This document shows positions 1 through 10,997 of a stretch of DNA of 64,000 nt, in pieces. The stretch is from assembly GCA_015698045.1 (NCBI GenBank), contig BLAL01000034.1, forward strand, positions 1,426,001 through 1,490,000, given 5' to 3'. The notes under the pieces were generated by a model. It ran no database searches. It worked only from the letters and a program-made list of their open reading frames with translations, and had not been told where the DNA came from. Positions within the stretch are counted from its first letter, which is position 1. Each line of letters opens with the position of its first letter. Origin of the DNA: Rhizophagus clarus. Lineage: Eukaryota; Glomeromycota; Glomeromycetes; Glomerales; Glomeraceae. Position numbers and translations under genes: made by a program.

Positions 1-2090
1 AGTTTTTGAAAAAAAAAATATGATAAATAAATAATTAAATCATGATCATACAATCACATGATCAACAAAATTATCAATTTTTATTGGTTATTTGGGTAAC
101 ATTATATTCAGCCATATCAGTCACAAAATTAGTCACCTATCGCTATCAGATGCACAAGCCAATATTAGCAAAAAATCACAAATTTGATTATTCACTATTT
201 GTGCTCAACTTGAATTGATAAAATTATTAAAAAATCACTGATTTTATTAAATTTATTAGAATTTTTATACTTAATTAAATATAATTAAATAAAATTTTAC
301 TATCAATTTCATTATAATGTTACCAACTTTATTGTTAATCTTGGATATTTTATTTTGAATTTAAATTGTTCGCTTTGAACTTGAGTTGAACTTAAGTTCA
401 ACTTGAGTTTAACTCATTTGCTCAAGATCTTTGTGTAATGTATTATAGATCTGTAATTGTTTTATTTGTAGTCTATAATTGGAAAAAACTTATTATAAAA
501 CAAAATAAAAAATACTATTTATTTACATATCTGTATTATTAGATTTTATCTTTTTTAGATTTGATATATAATTAAAAAGAAGACCTTTATTTTGATTTTT
601 TTGGAATCATGATCATAACAATTGAGTTTAGATCAAGTTTAACTTGTTCATTGTGATTGATTGTATTATAGATCTGTATCTGTATTATAATTAATATAAA
701 GAAGATAAATCATAACAATCATGACATATTTGAGAAATTAGAACAATATATGTAAATGTTCTTGAAGGATAATTAATATCATAATACTAGGTGATAAAAA
801 ATTGTTTATAAAAAGAGGTTTCTTTTTTTTTTTTTTACAATAAGTTTGTTGTCATTATTTTTATTATATATTCTTTTTCTTAAAATTTGTTGCTGTTATT
901 TTTTATTATTATATATTCTTTTTCTTAAAATACCTGCAAATTGGACTGATGCAATAACTGAATATTTAATAAGATATAGGAAGTAAAAAAATAAATGAAA
1001 ACTAATAAATAACTTTGATCATTTTCTAGTTTTTTTTCTCTTACGTTTCCTGATCTAAAAATTAAATAAATAATGTAAAAGAAAAGGAACGACTACTATC
1101 ATGACATACCTAAGAAGGACTGCTCTGAATTTTGAAAGAGCCTAGCTTGAAGAATTCAGAGATAGTTTCATATAAAGTTCACTGGTCAACAGGTAGAAAG
1201 AAAGTGAAAAAACTTGGTCAGAAATTTTAATGTTAGTAAAATAATAATAAATTATAAAAAAAAATAAAATAAAATAAAAAATTAATAGTATTAATATTTT
1301 TAGGAATTCTGTGAATGAAAGAATAGTGCACAAAATGGAAGGTGATTCTGGGAAGAAGAAAAATATTATAGGCAGTTCTACACAAGGTTTTGGAACTGAC
1401 CTGATAATTATTGAGAATTTTTTTAATTTATATTTAAGTTATTTAAGTTCTAAATTTATATATATTTCTTAGAGAACCATCACAATTGTAGGCGACATAG
1501 AAACACTGTGCATTGGCAGTCTCAGAATCTGTAAATTATATTTTTTTATTTTTTATATATTTTTATTTTTTTTTTATTTTGTATTTTTTATATTTTATTT
1601 TTATTTTTTATTTTTTATTTATATTTTTATATTTTTATTATTTTTATTATTATTATTTTTTATTAAATATATATATATTTTAATATTTTTACTATTTTAT
1701 AATTTTATTTAATAAATTTATCATAAAATCTAAAACCATTGTCAGGCAAGTTTCTTTGTTATAAAATACACGTAAATAAGTAATAAACAAGCAAAATTCC
1801 TTTTTGGCAAATAGCAAAATGAGGTTGATCACGTATTTTGAAAATGTGAAAGATTATTTCAAGATTTTATATTGTAAATTGATAGATTAGTTTAATTTGA
1901 TCTATGAAGTACTAGATCTGTCCTGCCTAAATGTACCTTTTTTAAAAAATTTATTGGAGACATTTCATCATTATAATATATTATATAATATATGATGACA
2001 GATTGTTTATTTAATTAATACTTTAATAAAAAAAAATGAATATTTATTGAATAAAAGCAATTTATTATAATAATACAGGTCGAATGAAAA
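1..2090. other. AT-rich non-coding stretch
   Basis: I see no gene here. The stretch is extremely AT-rich, with long T/A runs around 1,540-1,720. It contains a perfect 20-bp palindrome centred on GAACTTAAGTTC (384-403) and a short tandem duplication at about 846-932 of a unit ending in TTCTTTTTCTTAAAAT. The one short open frame (minus strand, 1,142-1,333) is a low-complexity Phe/Ile/Tyr string and is not a credible gene. Confidence 0.6.
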
Positions 2091-2091
2091 A

Positions 2092-2590
2092 ATCAGATTT
2101 TGCTCTATTTAAAATAACCTTGCCGACTTCAATATAGAATATGCCATATTTTGCTTATTTTAGTATAGCTATATCTATTTTTGCCAATTTTTGTTAAATT
2201 CTGATTTTTCAGTCATAAATGCCGATTTTAGTGGCCAATTTTTACCTTTTTTTAAATAAATGCCAATATTTAAACTGAAGATATTATATTTATTATATAT
2301 ATTACCACTTTTCGTATAGTTTGAATAAAGGATTTTATCTTATTTAAAATTTTCTTGCCAACTTCAATAAGGCTTTGCCGATTATTTTACTAATTTTTTA
2401 CTGATTTTTGTTAACTTCTGATTTTTCATCCAGAAATGCTGATTTTAGCAGCTGATTTTTACCTTTTTTAATTAAATGACAATATTTAAACTGGAGATAT
2501 TATATTTAGTGTAAACTTTACCGCTTTTGACACAAGTCAAATAAAGATTTTACTCTATTTAAAATAGCTTTTGCTGATATTTAAATTGTA
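2092..2590. repeat. Tandem repeat, about 2.2 copies of a 220-236 bp unit
   Basis: Copies begin near 2,095, 2,331 and 2,552. Each starts with GATTTT, then a CT/AT-rich run and TATTTAAAAT, followed by TTGCCGACTTCAAT or a close variant. Later in the unit come CTGATTTTTC, AAATGC(T/C)GATTTTAG and a block ending GATATTATATTTA. The copies differ by many substitutions, so the duplication is old. I find no coding capacity. It may be a subterminal part of a decayed DNA transposon, but no matching terminus was found. Confidence 0.75.
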
Positions 2591-3126
2591 ATATTTCGTA
2601 ATTTTACATCAAAGATTTTTGAAATTATTTATTATACTAATAAATATAAGATACTATTCTAAATATTCTACTTGTTTTATACATTAAATTTCCAGTTGGT
2701 TTGATTTCACAAACAATAACTGAAGTATTCATAAGGTTGAACAGTGATAATCAAAACTAATGAGATCGCATTGATAAGACCTATTCCTAAAAAGTTAATT
2801 AATCACATTTAATTAAATGCTATTTAATTGTACTATTTTTTTTTCAAAAAAAAGACTTTTTTTCTGAAAGAAGAGTCTGCCCCCTATACTGTTTACCATC
2901 GTGCATAGTGTGTTATAGGAAAAATGGGCTAGGTGGCCACCTAAAGTTTGTAAATAACTGGTACCAAAGTTGATGATCTATTTATTATATATAGACCTAT
3001 CGCTTCAAATTTTGGTTATGATAATTTTGCCTTCTCTGTCACATTATTCGTCAATGTCTAAATAGATATCTTTATGACTTATGAGTAAAATATTTACAAT
3101 AATAATGTAAATTCTTTAATCATAGT

Positions 3127-3380
3127 TAAAATAGACATGATGGGATAACTCATATATCATGAACTCTGTCTATGCGAAGTGCCATTTTATTTATAATCAA
3201 AGTAGACTTAAGTCGTAAATAACTTTGATTATCATTGATTAGGAAAGTACATGCAATGAAAATCCTTTATCAAAGGGTAAAATAGGTATGATGGGATAAC
3301 TCATATATCATGAGCTTTGTCTATGCGAAGTGCTGTTTTATTTATAATCAAAGTAGGCTTAAGTCGTAAGTAACTTGATT
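3127..3380. repeat. Direct duplication of a ~100 bp unit spaced 151 bp apart
   Basis: A block of about 100 bp at 3,127-3,228 recurs at 3,278-3,380 with few differences. Shared landmarks are ATGATGGGATAACTCATATA, CTATGCGAAGTGC, ATAATCAAAGTAG and CTTAAGTCGTAA. Most of the visible differences are A/G or C/T. The sequence between the copies also starts with a partial copy of the same theme. No open reading frame runs through it. Confidence 0.8.
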
Positions 3381-4200
3381 ATAACAATGATGATTATTGG
3401 AGAATTAAGTTGCAACATTTTTAAACATTTTTGAATAAGTGCCATATTAATTTAATGTAATTGTTACTCTTTTCATATAAGAAGAACTGATTTGCAATAC
3501 AGCTTTGCTGGTCTTAAATGTGCATTTTACATAATTTTAATTATTTATATAGCCAAAATAATTGTTTTATACTTTATATGATATTTAATTAAAATAAAAT
3601 AAACCTTGATATCTAAAAATTATTACATGATTAGAGTTATTAATCACAAAGTATGGTGCTTGTATCATAATACTGTAATAAAAGACCGATTTGCAATACA
3701 AGTTTGCCAGCTCAAAATAAGATCTCTTATTATTTAAATTATCTGATTTTTCACGCAGTTAGAATTGATTATGGTATATGTAACCTTTATCGCTATTCTT
3801 GTGCCAAAAAAAATGATTGTTATAATTTAATCAAATACAAATGCTATAATTGAATTTGCCATTCTGATTTTACATATAATTCATTTTATATTATATAAAG
3901 TTTTTAAAATAAAATTTTTTTATTTAAAGGAATCACAGCCATATATTCTTTTGTTTTTCTCGTTCCAGTATTAAAATTACATTTAATGAATTTTCCTATT
4001 ATATGATGTATAGGTATAATACTATCTCTTCTCATATCATAAAACTTATTTGTCCATAATTTTATATTACATGATTTTATGTCATTATCTACTTGGCAAT
4101 AATATCTTGTACTATGATCTTGAACCAGTTTGTACTATTTAACTAATGCTAATAAATGGGTTAATAATTGTGAACTATTTAAATGAATAGTATGCTCAAA
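3381..4200. other. AT-rich non-coding stretch with dispersed short repeats
   Basis: No gene is seen. Two related short blocks, at about 3,487-3,515 and 3,683-3,710, share GATTTGCAATACA followed by (A/C)(G/T)(T/C)TTTGC. Otherwise this is AT-rich sequence between the direct repeat and a transposase relic. Confidence 0.5.
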
Positions 4201-4204
4201 ATAA

Positions 4205-6070
4205 AATTATACTTAACTGGAATAAACATCAATCGATCCATCATAATGTACAAATCAAGCTAATATATATGAGGATTTTTCATGATGAGCAGCCTGAATA
4301 GAACTATATATATCCGCCCCAATTCTTATTCTCCCATATTGTATAATTCTAGAATTTACGACAGTACTGTTATTTAAACCTATTATAGAGTAAATGGAGA
4401 TGAAATAATAATCATTATACAAACTATTATAAAATTCTACCAGTAGGTCCAAAATTTGGTTTGAAAGGGTAGTTTTTTTGCGCAGTTTCATTAACAATCC
4501 AGGAAAACATTCTATTCTATAAGCTGAATCTTTCTCAATAGAGATAGTCTTATAAAATTTTGATACTCATCGCTCACAAAATCATCAAGTGCAGCCAAGC
4601 TGCCAATAGATTTTCTTGGTTCTATTATCTCTAAGGAGGAAAATAAGTGATTGTTGTTACAATTTGAGAGAAAGTATTGAAGTATTGTATTTTCAGACAT
4701 AATTTTTAGTAGTTCAGGTTCAATATTACATCTGCTATTATTATAAGAACCTACAATTTTTAAAAATAATTAATAACATTGCGATTTTCAAATCAGAAAA
4801 ATTAAATCATGTACCTAAAATTCTGTTCATCCATTCAAAGCTATAACACCAGAATGAGAACAAAAGACCATAATCTAATGCGCATTCACAGATATGGAGA
4901 TAGAGATGCAGATTAAGACTTATTTTTTCTTAACCATATTTTTGTTCAATTAATTTGTTCATCTCTATTAGTCTTATAAATGCTTCATTTAACATATTTT
5001 TTTGTAGCTCTCAGTTTGTTAAGATTTTGTAAGCGCGTATGAAATATGCAAGAATTTTTTGGTCGATGTATCCAAGGAAACTCCATATGATAGGTATTGC
5101 AAAAATTAACATGAAAATTTTTCACATGTCTGCTGTGAAACTTGAGAATCCTTCACCAGTAGCTATTCTGATAGGGCAGCGTTCAAGGTCACTTGGGAAC
5201 TTTATCATGTCAGCTCTCTTTTGCATAATTTTAAACTTTTCATTATTTAATATACCTTCGCCTATCTAGAGTTTTGTTACGATCCATTTTGCAACACTGA
5301 GAAAAAGGCAATACATAGGATCAACCACGCAAAAGCAAACAGGATTAAAATAAAGCAAGCAGTATATCTCTGACCAGCGAACATGATGTTCAGAGACATG
5401 GGCTCTTCGTGCTTCTTCAGTTGCATATTGTTTTCACTCACTTGCTTTTTCTCTTATTTTATTAATATCTCGCTCAACAAACCAGTCATCTAAATCTGCA
5501 AACTCCAAAATTTGGTTGATTGTTTATAAAATTTATCAATTTGTAACATCGGTAGCATGCAATATGAGCTGAGATGAAACTACATAATTTTTGAGATACA
5601 AAAACATCACTAGAACAGTCAATAATTGCACTACAGACAAATCGACCATTGTTGTGTTCATTTGTTTTTATAAAATAGCCATTCTACAAACAATTTAACT
5701 GGTTAACAATCAGATACAAATAATTGTTAATTTTATGTTGACTTAGTTCTTTCAGACTAGGCATTACTGCTAGTGTGAGAATATTGTATGACTTGAAGTA
5801 TTCATTATGCGGCAAATTACAAAAAATGGCATAAATTACACCAACAGAATATTGTGAATTTACAAATGACTGGAACTAATCTATATTTAGCATTAATCTG
5901 ATATGAGTATCAGCAAATTCTTTTGTAAAAAATAGCGCACCATCATCATCTGTAAAACTTTTCCAGACCTTACCATCATAGATATCGAATAAAGCTTCAG
6001 TTCTGTTTTTTCTTTCTGACCACTTCTGACATGACATTTCAAAATTTTTGCGATTAAAAAAAAGGGTCAA
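4205..6070 (-). pseudogene. Decayed Plavaka-type transposase relic
   Basis: Read on the minus strand from 6,070 down, several frames together give the C-terminal half of a transposase of the Plavaka group (CACTA-related, fungal). The pieces, in order, are a block with SFTDDDGALFFTKEFADTHI, then FVNSQYSVGVIYAI, SYNILTLAVMP, a stretch resembling IATGEGFSSFTADMWKIFM near 5,100-5,200, SFWCYSFEWMNRILG near 4,815-4,870, and QYGRIRIGADI near 4,300. Stops and frameshifts separate them, so it is not expressible as one protein. The known family pattern supports the call; the order of blocks matches the family. The upstream part is missing: homology stops at about 6,068, where the arm of the neighbouring hAT element begins, which suggests truncation by that insertion. 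Confidence 0.75.
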
Positions 6071-6249
6071 TTGTTGCTAGGGCTCTAATCAGTTTCAGTA
6101 ATTACTAAACCGTACCAATCAGTTTTGATATCAGAGTAGTTTTGGTTTTCATGATTTACCGAACCAATCCTGTCAGTATATTTACTGATCGGTTTCAGTA
6201 ATTTCAGTTTCAGTACCAGTTTTACGATTTACTGAACTGATTTACTGAT

Positions 6250-7830
6250 TTAGAAAATGTTTATTTTTTTAAGAAAAATTTTTTTTGTTCAATAAAAGAA
6301 TATTTTTACAACATTTTTTTATTAAAATATTAAAAAAGTTTTGAAAACATTCTTATGTTAAATAATTTAATGAAAAAAAAAACATTTCGCATTTATTAAA
6401 TAGTTCAATTAAAAAAATAAACGTTTCGCTACATTTTTTTAACAGTATTAATAAAAACATTGCAAAAATGTTTTTTTATTTGATAATTACACATAAAAAA
6501 ACATCATTTTTTATTTGTAAATTTAACGAAAAAAAAGTTTTCGCACTGTTTTTGATTTCAAACGTTGCGAAATATTTTTTACTTATAAATTAATAAAAAA
6601 ATATTATTCGCAACGTTTTTTAACTCCATTAATTAAAACATCACGAAATGTTTTTTAATTTAATTTACACATAAAAAACATTGTGCTCAACGTTTTTAAC
6701 TATATTGATAAAAAATGTTGTGAAATGTTTTTTATTTATAGATTTAACAAAAAAAACGGGTTCGCAATATTTTTTTAAAAATGTTGCAAAATGTTTTTAC
6801 TTATAAATTAATAAAAAAAACTGTAGTTTGCAACGTTTTTTAACTCCATTAATTAAAAATGTTGCGAAAAAGTTTTTTATACATAAAAAATGTTGCGCTC
6901 AACATTTTTAACCATATTGATAAAAAATATTGCGAAACATTTTTTATTTATAGATTTAACAAAAAAAAACATTTTCGCAATATTTTTTTTAAAAACGTTG
7001 CAAAATGTTTTTTACTTATGAATCAACAAAAAAACGTGTTTGCAACATTTTTTAACTCCATTAATTAAAAATGTTGCAAAACATTTTTTATTTAAGAAAT
7101 TAACAAAAAAAAAATGGTTTCACAATGTTTTTTTAAAAACATTGCAAACCGTTTTTTACATATGAATTAATAAAAAAAAATGTAGTTCACAATGTTTTTT
7201 TTAACTCATTAATTAAAGACGTTGCAAAAACGTTATGTTCAACATTTTTAACTATATTGATAAAAAATGTTGCGAAACGTTTTTTATTTATAGATTAACG
7301 AAAAAAAATATTTTCGCAATATTTTTTTAAAAACATTGCAAAATATTTTTTATTTATAGATTAATGAAAAAAAACAATTTCGCAATATTTTTTTAAAAAC
7401 GTTGCAAAACGTTTTTTATTTAAGAAAATTAATGAAAAAAAAACTGTTTTACAATGTTTTTTTTAAAAATGTTGCAAAACATTTTTTACATATGAATTAA
7501 TAAAAAAAATGTATTTCACAACATTTTTTTAACTCATTAATTAAAGACGTTGCGAAAACGTTGTGTTCAACATTTTTAACTATATTGATAAAAAACGTTG
7601 TAAAATGTTTTTTATTTATAGATTTAATGAAAAAAAAAACATTTTTGCAATATTTTTTTTAAAAACGTTGCAAAACATTTTTTGTTTAAAAAATTAACGA
7701 AAACAAAACAGTTTTGTAATATTTTTTTTAAAAATGGTGCAAAATGTTTTTTACATATGAATTAATAAAAAAAAATGTAGTTCGCAACGTCTTTTAATTT
7801 ATTAATTAAGAAAGTAATGAAAAAATGTTT
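6250..7830. repeat. Tandem array of GTTGC(G/A)AAA-type units, higher-order period about 215 bp
   Basis: The array is built from A/T-rich sub-units of about 45-75 bp, each carrying variants of GCAATATTTTTTTAAAAACG and TTGCAAAACGTTTTTTA. The landmark TAACTCCATTAATT recurs at 6,621, 6,841 and 7,053, giving 220 and 212 bp steps. Variant forms follow near 7,203, 7,530 and 7,795. Sub-units contain self-complementary AACGTT and GCAACGTT. Open frames inside it are by-products of poly-Lys/Phe composition, not genes. Confidence 0.85.
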
Positions 7831-8187
7831 TCGCTCTAGATTCTAGTCATACCGTATTGATTCAGTAATATAATCGGTATTGGTATTCTGATTTATCGAA
7901 CCGAATCCATTCAGTAAATTTGATTTAAGTTTCAGAAATTTACTGAACTTAATTTTCAGTACTGAATGGGTTTTGGTAAATTGCCAATTTTATAATTTAT
8001 CAAACTGAATGATGATTCATTTACCAAATTTCTGCAGATCGATCTTATCGATTTTAGTTTATTTTTTACATTTTTTTTATCTCTAATTTTTTTCTCTCAG
8101 TTAATTATATAAAATTATAATTCTAATTATAATAATTTTATTTCTAATTATAATAATCTTAATTTTAATTCATTTTTATATATAATA

Positions 8188-10997
8188 ATGACTTCTGGGT
8201 CTGGAGAGAATCAAGTTGAATATGACATTGAGGAAGAGGTTGAGACTGAAACCGAAGAAAATCAAGTTGAACATGAACATGACGCTAAAACTGAAGAAGA
8301 GTAGGGCGAAAAAAATAATGATCATGAAGTGGAAGATTTGCGTGTTGAGAAAACTAATATGAAGCATAATTATAAACGTAGTTGGGTTTGGGAACACTTT
8401 ATATATGACAAAACTGAAAAGAAAGTAAAATGCAACCACTGCAAAACATTAATTATTTGTAATAAAAAAAGTACATCAGGAATGGCCAGTTATATTAAAA
8501 GTAAACATAAGTTAATTAAAGAAAAAGAAAAAAAGCAACTTACAATACGTGAAACTATTAATAATTCTGAAGCAATTGTAAGTATAATGTTCTTTTCTTT
8601 TTAAATTAAATATTTGATTTGTGGGTTGTAATGATAAATAATTTTGTATATTGAATATATGAATATTTTTAATTTATAAATTTATAAACTCATGTATTTA
8701 TTAATATTCATATTTAGATATATAATAAAGATTCTTTTAAAAAATTCCTTATTCGATGGATTGTAAAAGATGATCTTCCTTTTACGTATGTTGAATCTGA
8801 AGATTTTTGTAACATGATTTATCTTTTACGTAAAAATGTATTCATTCCATCTGCAGATACTGTCAAAAATTATATTATGACATTTTATGAAGATAGTCAT
8901 AAAAAAATTGCTTTAATTTTACAGGTATATTAATGTTTTTTAATAATAATATTTTTATTAATTGATTTTACCATTTATTATTTTAATTTTGTAAAATACA
9001 TCTAGTAAAATTTCTTTTACAATAGACATTTGGACTTCATCAAATAATTATTCATTTTTAGGAATAACAGCCCATTGGGTTACTGAAAGTTGGGAATTAA
9101 AAAGTATTCTTTTAGATTTTATTAAGCTTGAAGGGTCACACTCAGGAGCTAATATTAAGGAAGCTTTTTTAAAAAGTTTGAAAAATTTTGAAATTGAATC
9201 AAAGGTTAGTTTTTTTATAAATAATACTATGATAATTTTAAAAAAAAATTAATTTAAAAAAAATTTTATATAGAACCTTGGGGTGACAACAGATAATGCG
9301 AGTAATAATGTTACATTTCTCAAAGCTGTTGAAGATGATCTTTCTCAAAAATATATTTATTTTAACAGTGATGATAAGCATGTTAGATGCTTGGCTTATG
9401 TAATTAATTTAGCTGCACAACAAGCCCTTACTACACTTAAAGCTGTAGAAAATGATGAAACATCAGATGAAGAAGTTGGTAGTTTAATACGTAAGGTAAA
9501 TATTTTTTTTATGGTTATTACTGTTATTTAACTAATAAATTTATTAAAAATTATGTTACTTTTTAGTTTCGTATTCTTGTAAAAAAAATAAAAGCATCAC
9601 CTTAACAAGAAAATAAATTCAAAGCTCAATGTAAAGCTGCAAATATTCCAAATCTTAATGTTATGCTAGATGTTCATACTAGGTGGAATTTCACATACGA
9701 CATGCTTGTAAGGGCAAGAAAGCTCAAGGAAGTAAGTTTATTGTTCTATTATTTATTTTAATAATTTATTAAAAATAATTATATTTTTTTTTAGCCTCTT
9801 AATACATTAAGTAATAGTGATCCACCCCTTCGTCTATTTACTATTAATGAAGAAGAATGGGTTCATTTATTAGAAATAGAAGAGTTATTAAAGGTTAAAT
9901 TTTAATATTATGCATGTAATTATATATTTCTATAGTTTTAATTTTTTTTTTTTTTTTTTTTAGTGTTTTGCCAAAGCAACAAAGCAAATTTGTAAGAAAA
10001 CATATCCAACAATATCATACGTAATTCCTATATATAATATTTTATTAAATAAATTAAAAGATTTTTGTAATACTTCAAATCGATTTGAAAATGGCAAAGT
10101 AAATTGAATTTTTATTTAATATTTTAATAATTTTACATTATATGTAATTTAAATTTATTTTTTAATAGGAAGCGGCAACCAATGCCATTAATAAGCATAA
10201 AACTTATTATAATAAAACTGATTCAACTTTATATGCAGTATCTTTGAGTAAGTTATTATTAAATTGATTTAATTTTAATAATTTTAATAAATTTTTTTTT
10301 TATATTTTGTTATAGTTTTAGACCCACGTCTTAAAATAGAATATATGAAAGATAATGAATGGGAAAGAAAATAGATCGATAAAACAAAAAAAAAAATGTG
10401 AGTTTTATTTGTTTTATTTAGATTATATTATAATTTTTCATTAATACATATTGTATACCAATTTAATAGGTATCTGAACTCTATAAGACATTATATGCGC
10501 TTCAAGAAACTCAAAATACTAATATAGAATATAATTCTTCAGATGAGGATCTTGTTTCACATATTTTCAAATGGCGCCGTATTGAATCAGTAAGTGAATT
10601 TGATCGTTATCTCAAGGCTGATCGAGCACAAGCTTTGTGTAATATTTTAAATTGGTGGAAAGTAAGTTTATTATTTTAAAGAGTATTTATTTAATTAAAT
10701 ATTTGTAACAATTTTTTAATCATAGCGATATGAAGAAGAATACCCAAATTTATCGAATATGGCTAGAGACTACCTTGGGATTCCAGGTTATTAATTTGTT
10801 TTTATTTCACTATTCAATAATATTTATTAATGTAAAAAATATTAATATTTTATTTGGTAGCAATAAGTGCCTCCTCTAAACGTATTTTTTTAAGCGCTGC
10901 CGATGTAATAATATATGATAGAGCAAGTCTTATTCCCGAAACTATATGTGCAGTTATGTGTCTAAAATATTGGTTTCGTTCAGGTGTTTTAGATTAA
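8188..10997 (+). pseudogene. hAT-family transposase, intron-containing, inactivated
   Basis: An acidic N-terminus is followed by a BED-type zinc finger (KCNHCKTL ... SYIKSKHK, about 8,430-8,510). The RNase H-like core has DIWTSSNN near 9,022 and TTDNASNN near 9,286. The C-terminal hAT dimerisation region near 10,860-10,985 contains ISASSKRIFLSAADVI. Exons are joined by short GT-AG introns (for example 8,581-8,716, 8,923-9,003 and 9,496-9,566). It is broken by TAG at about 8,302, TAA at about 9,604 (SP*QE) and TAG at about 10,372. In family members the position read here as Lys in SSKRIF is normally Glu, taken to be the catalytic third acidic residue, so the enzyme looks dead even apart from the stops. 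Confidence 0.8.

Larger units (their letters stand above)
6078..10997 (+). mobile_element. hAT-type element with long repeat-filled 5' arm (3' end not found)
   Basis: Left of the transposase lie two blocks rich in TTTACTGAA/TTCAGTAAA motifs (6,080-6,245 and 7,845-8,030). Between them is a 1.6-kb tandem array. Subterminal repetition of a short motif is typical of hAT elements. A plausible left end is TAGGGCTC at 6,079, just inside a truncated Plavaka relic. I could not find the matching inverted end or a target duplication between 11,000 and 12,600, so the right border is unknown and the end given is simply the transposase stop. Confidence 0.55.

Noticed and set aside
1142..1333. 63-codon minus-strand open frame
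   Set aside because: Low-complexity Phe/Ile/Tyr string in AT-rich DNA with no neighbours or domain.
5039..5269. 76-codon plus-strand open frame
   Set aside because: It is the antisense of the Plavaka-type relic, whose minus-strand reading gives family-like blocks (ATGEGFSSFTADMW).
6250..7830. CRISPR-like or coding interpretation of the repeat array
   Set aside because: Eukaryotic context, units vary in length and abut without unique spacers; open frames are compositional.
8176..8439. 87-codon minus-strand open frame
   Set aside because: Antisense shadow of the BED-finger exon of the hAT transposase.
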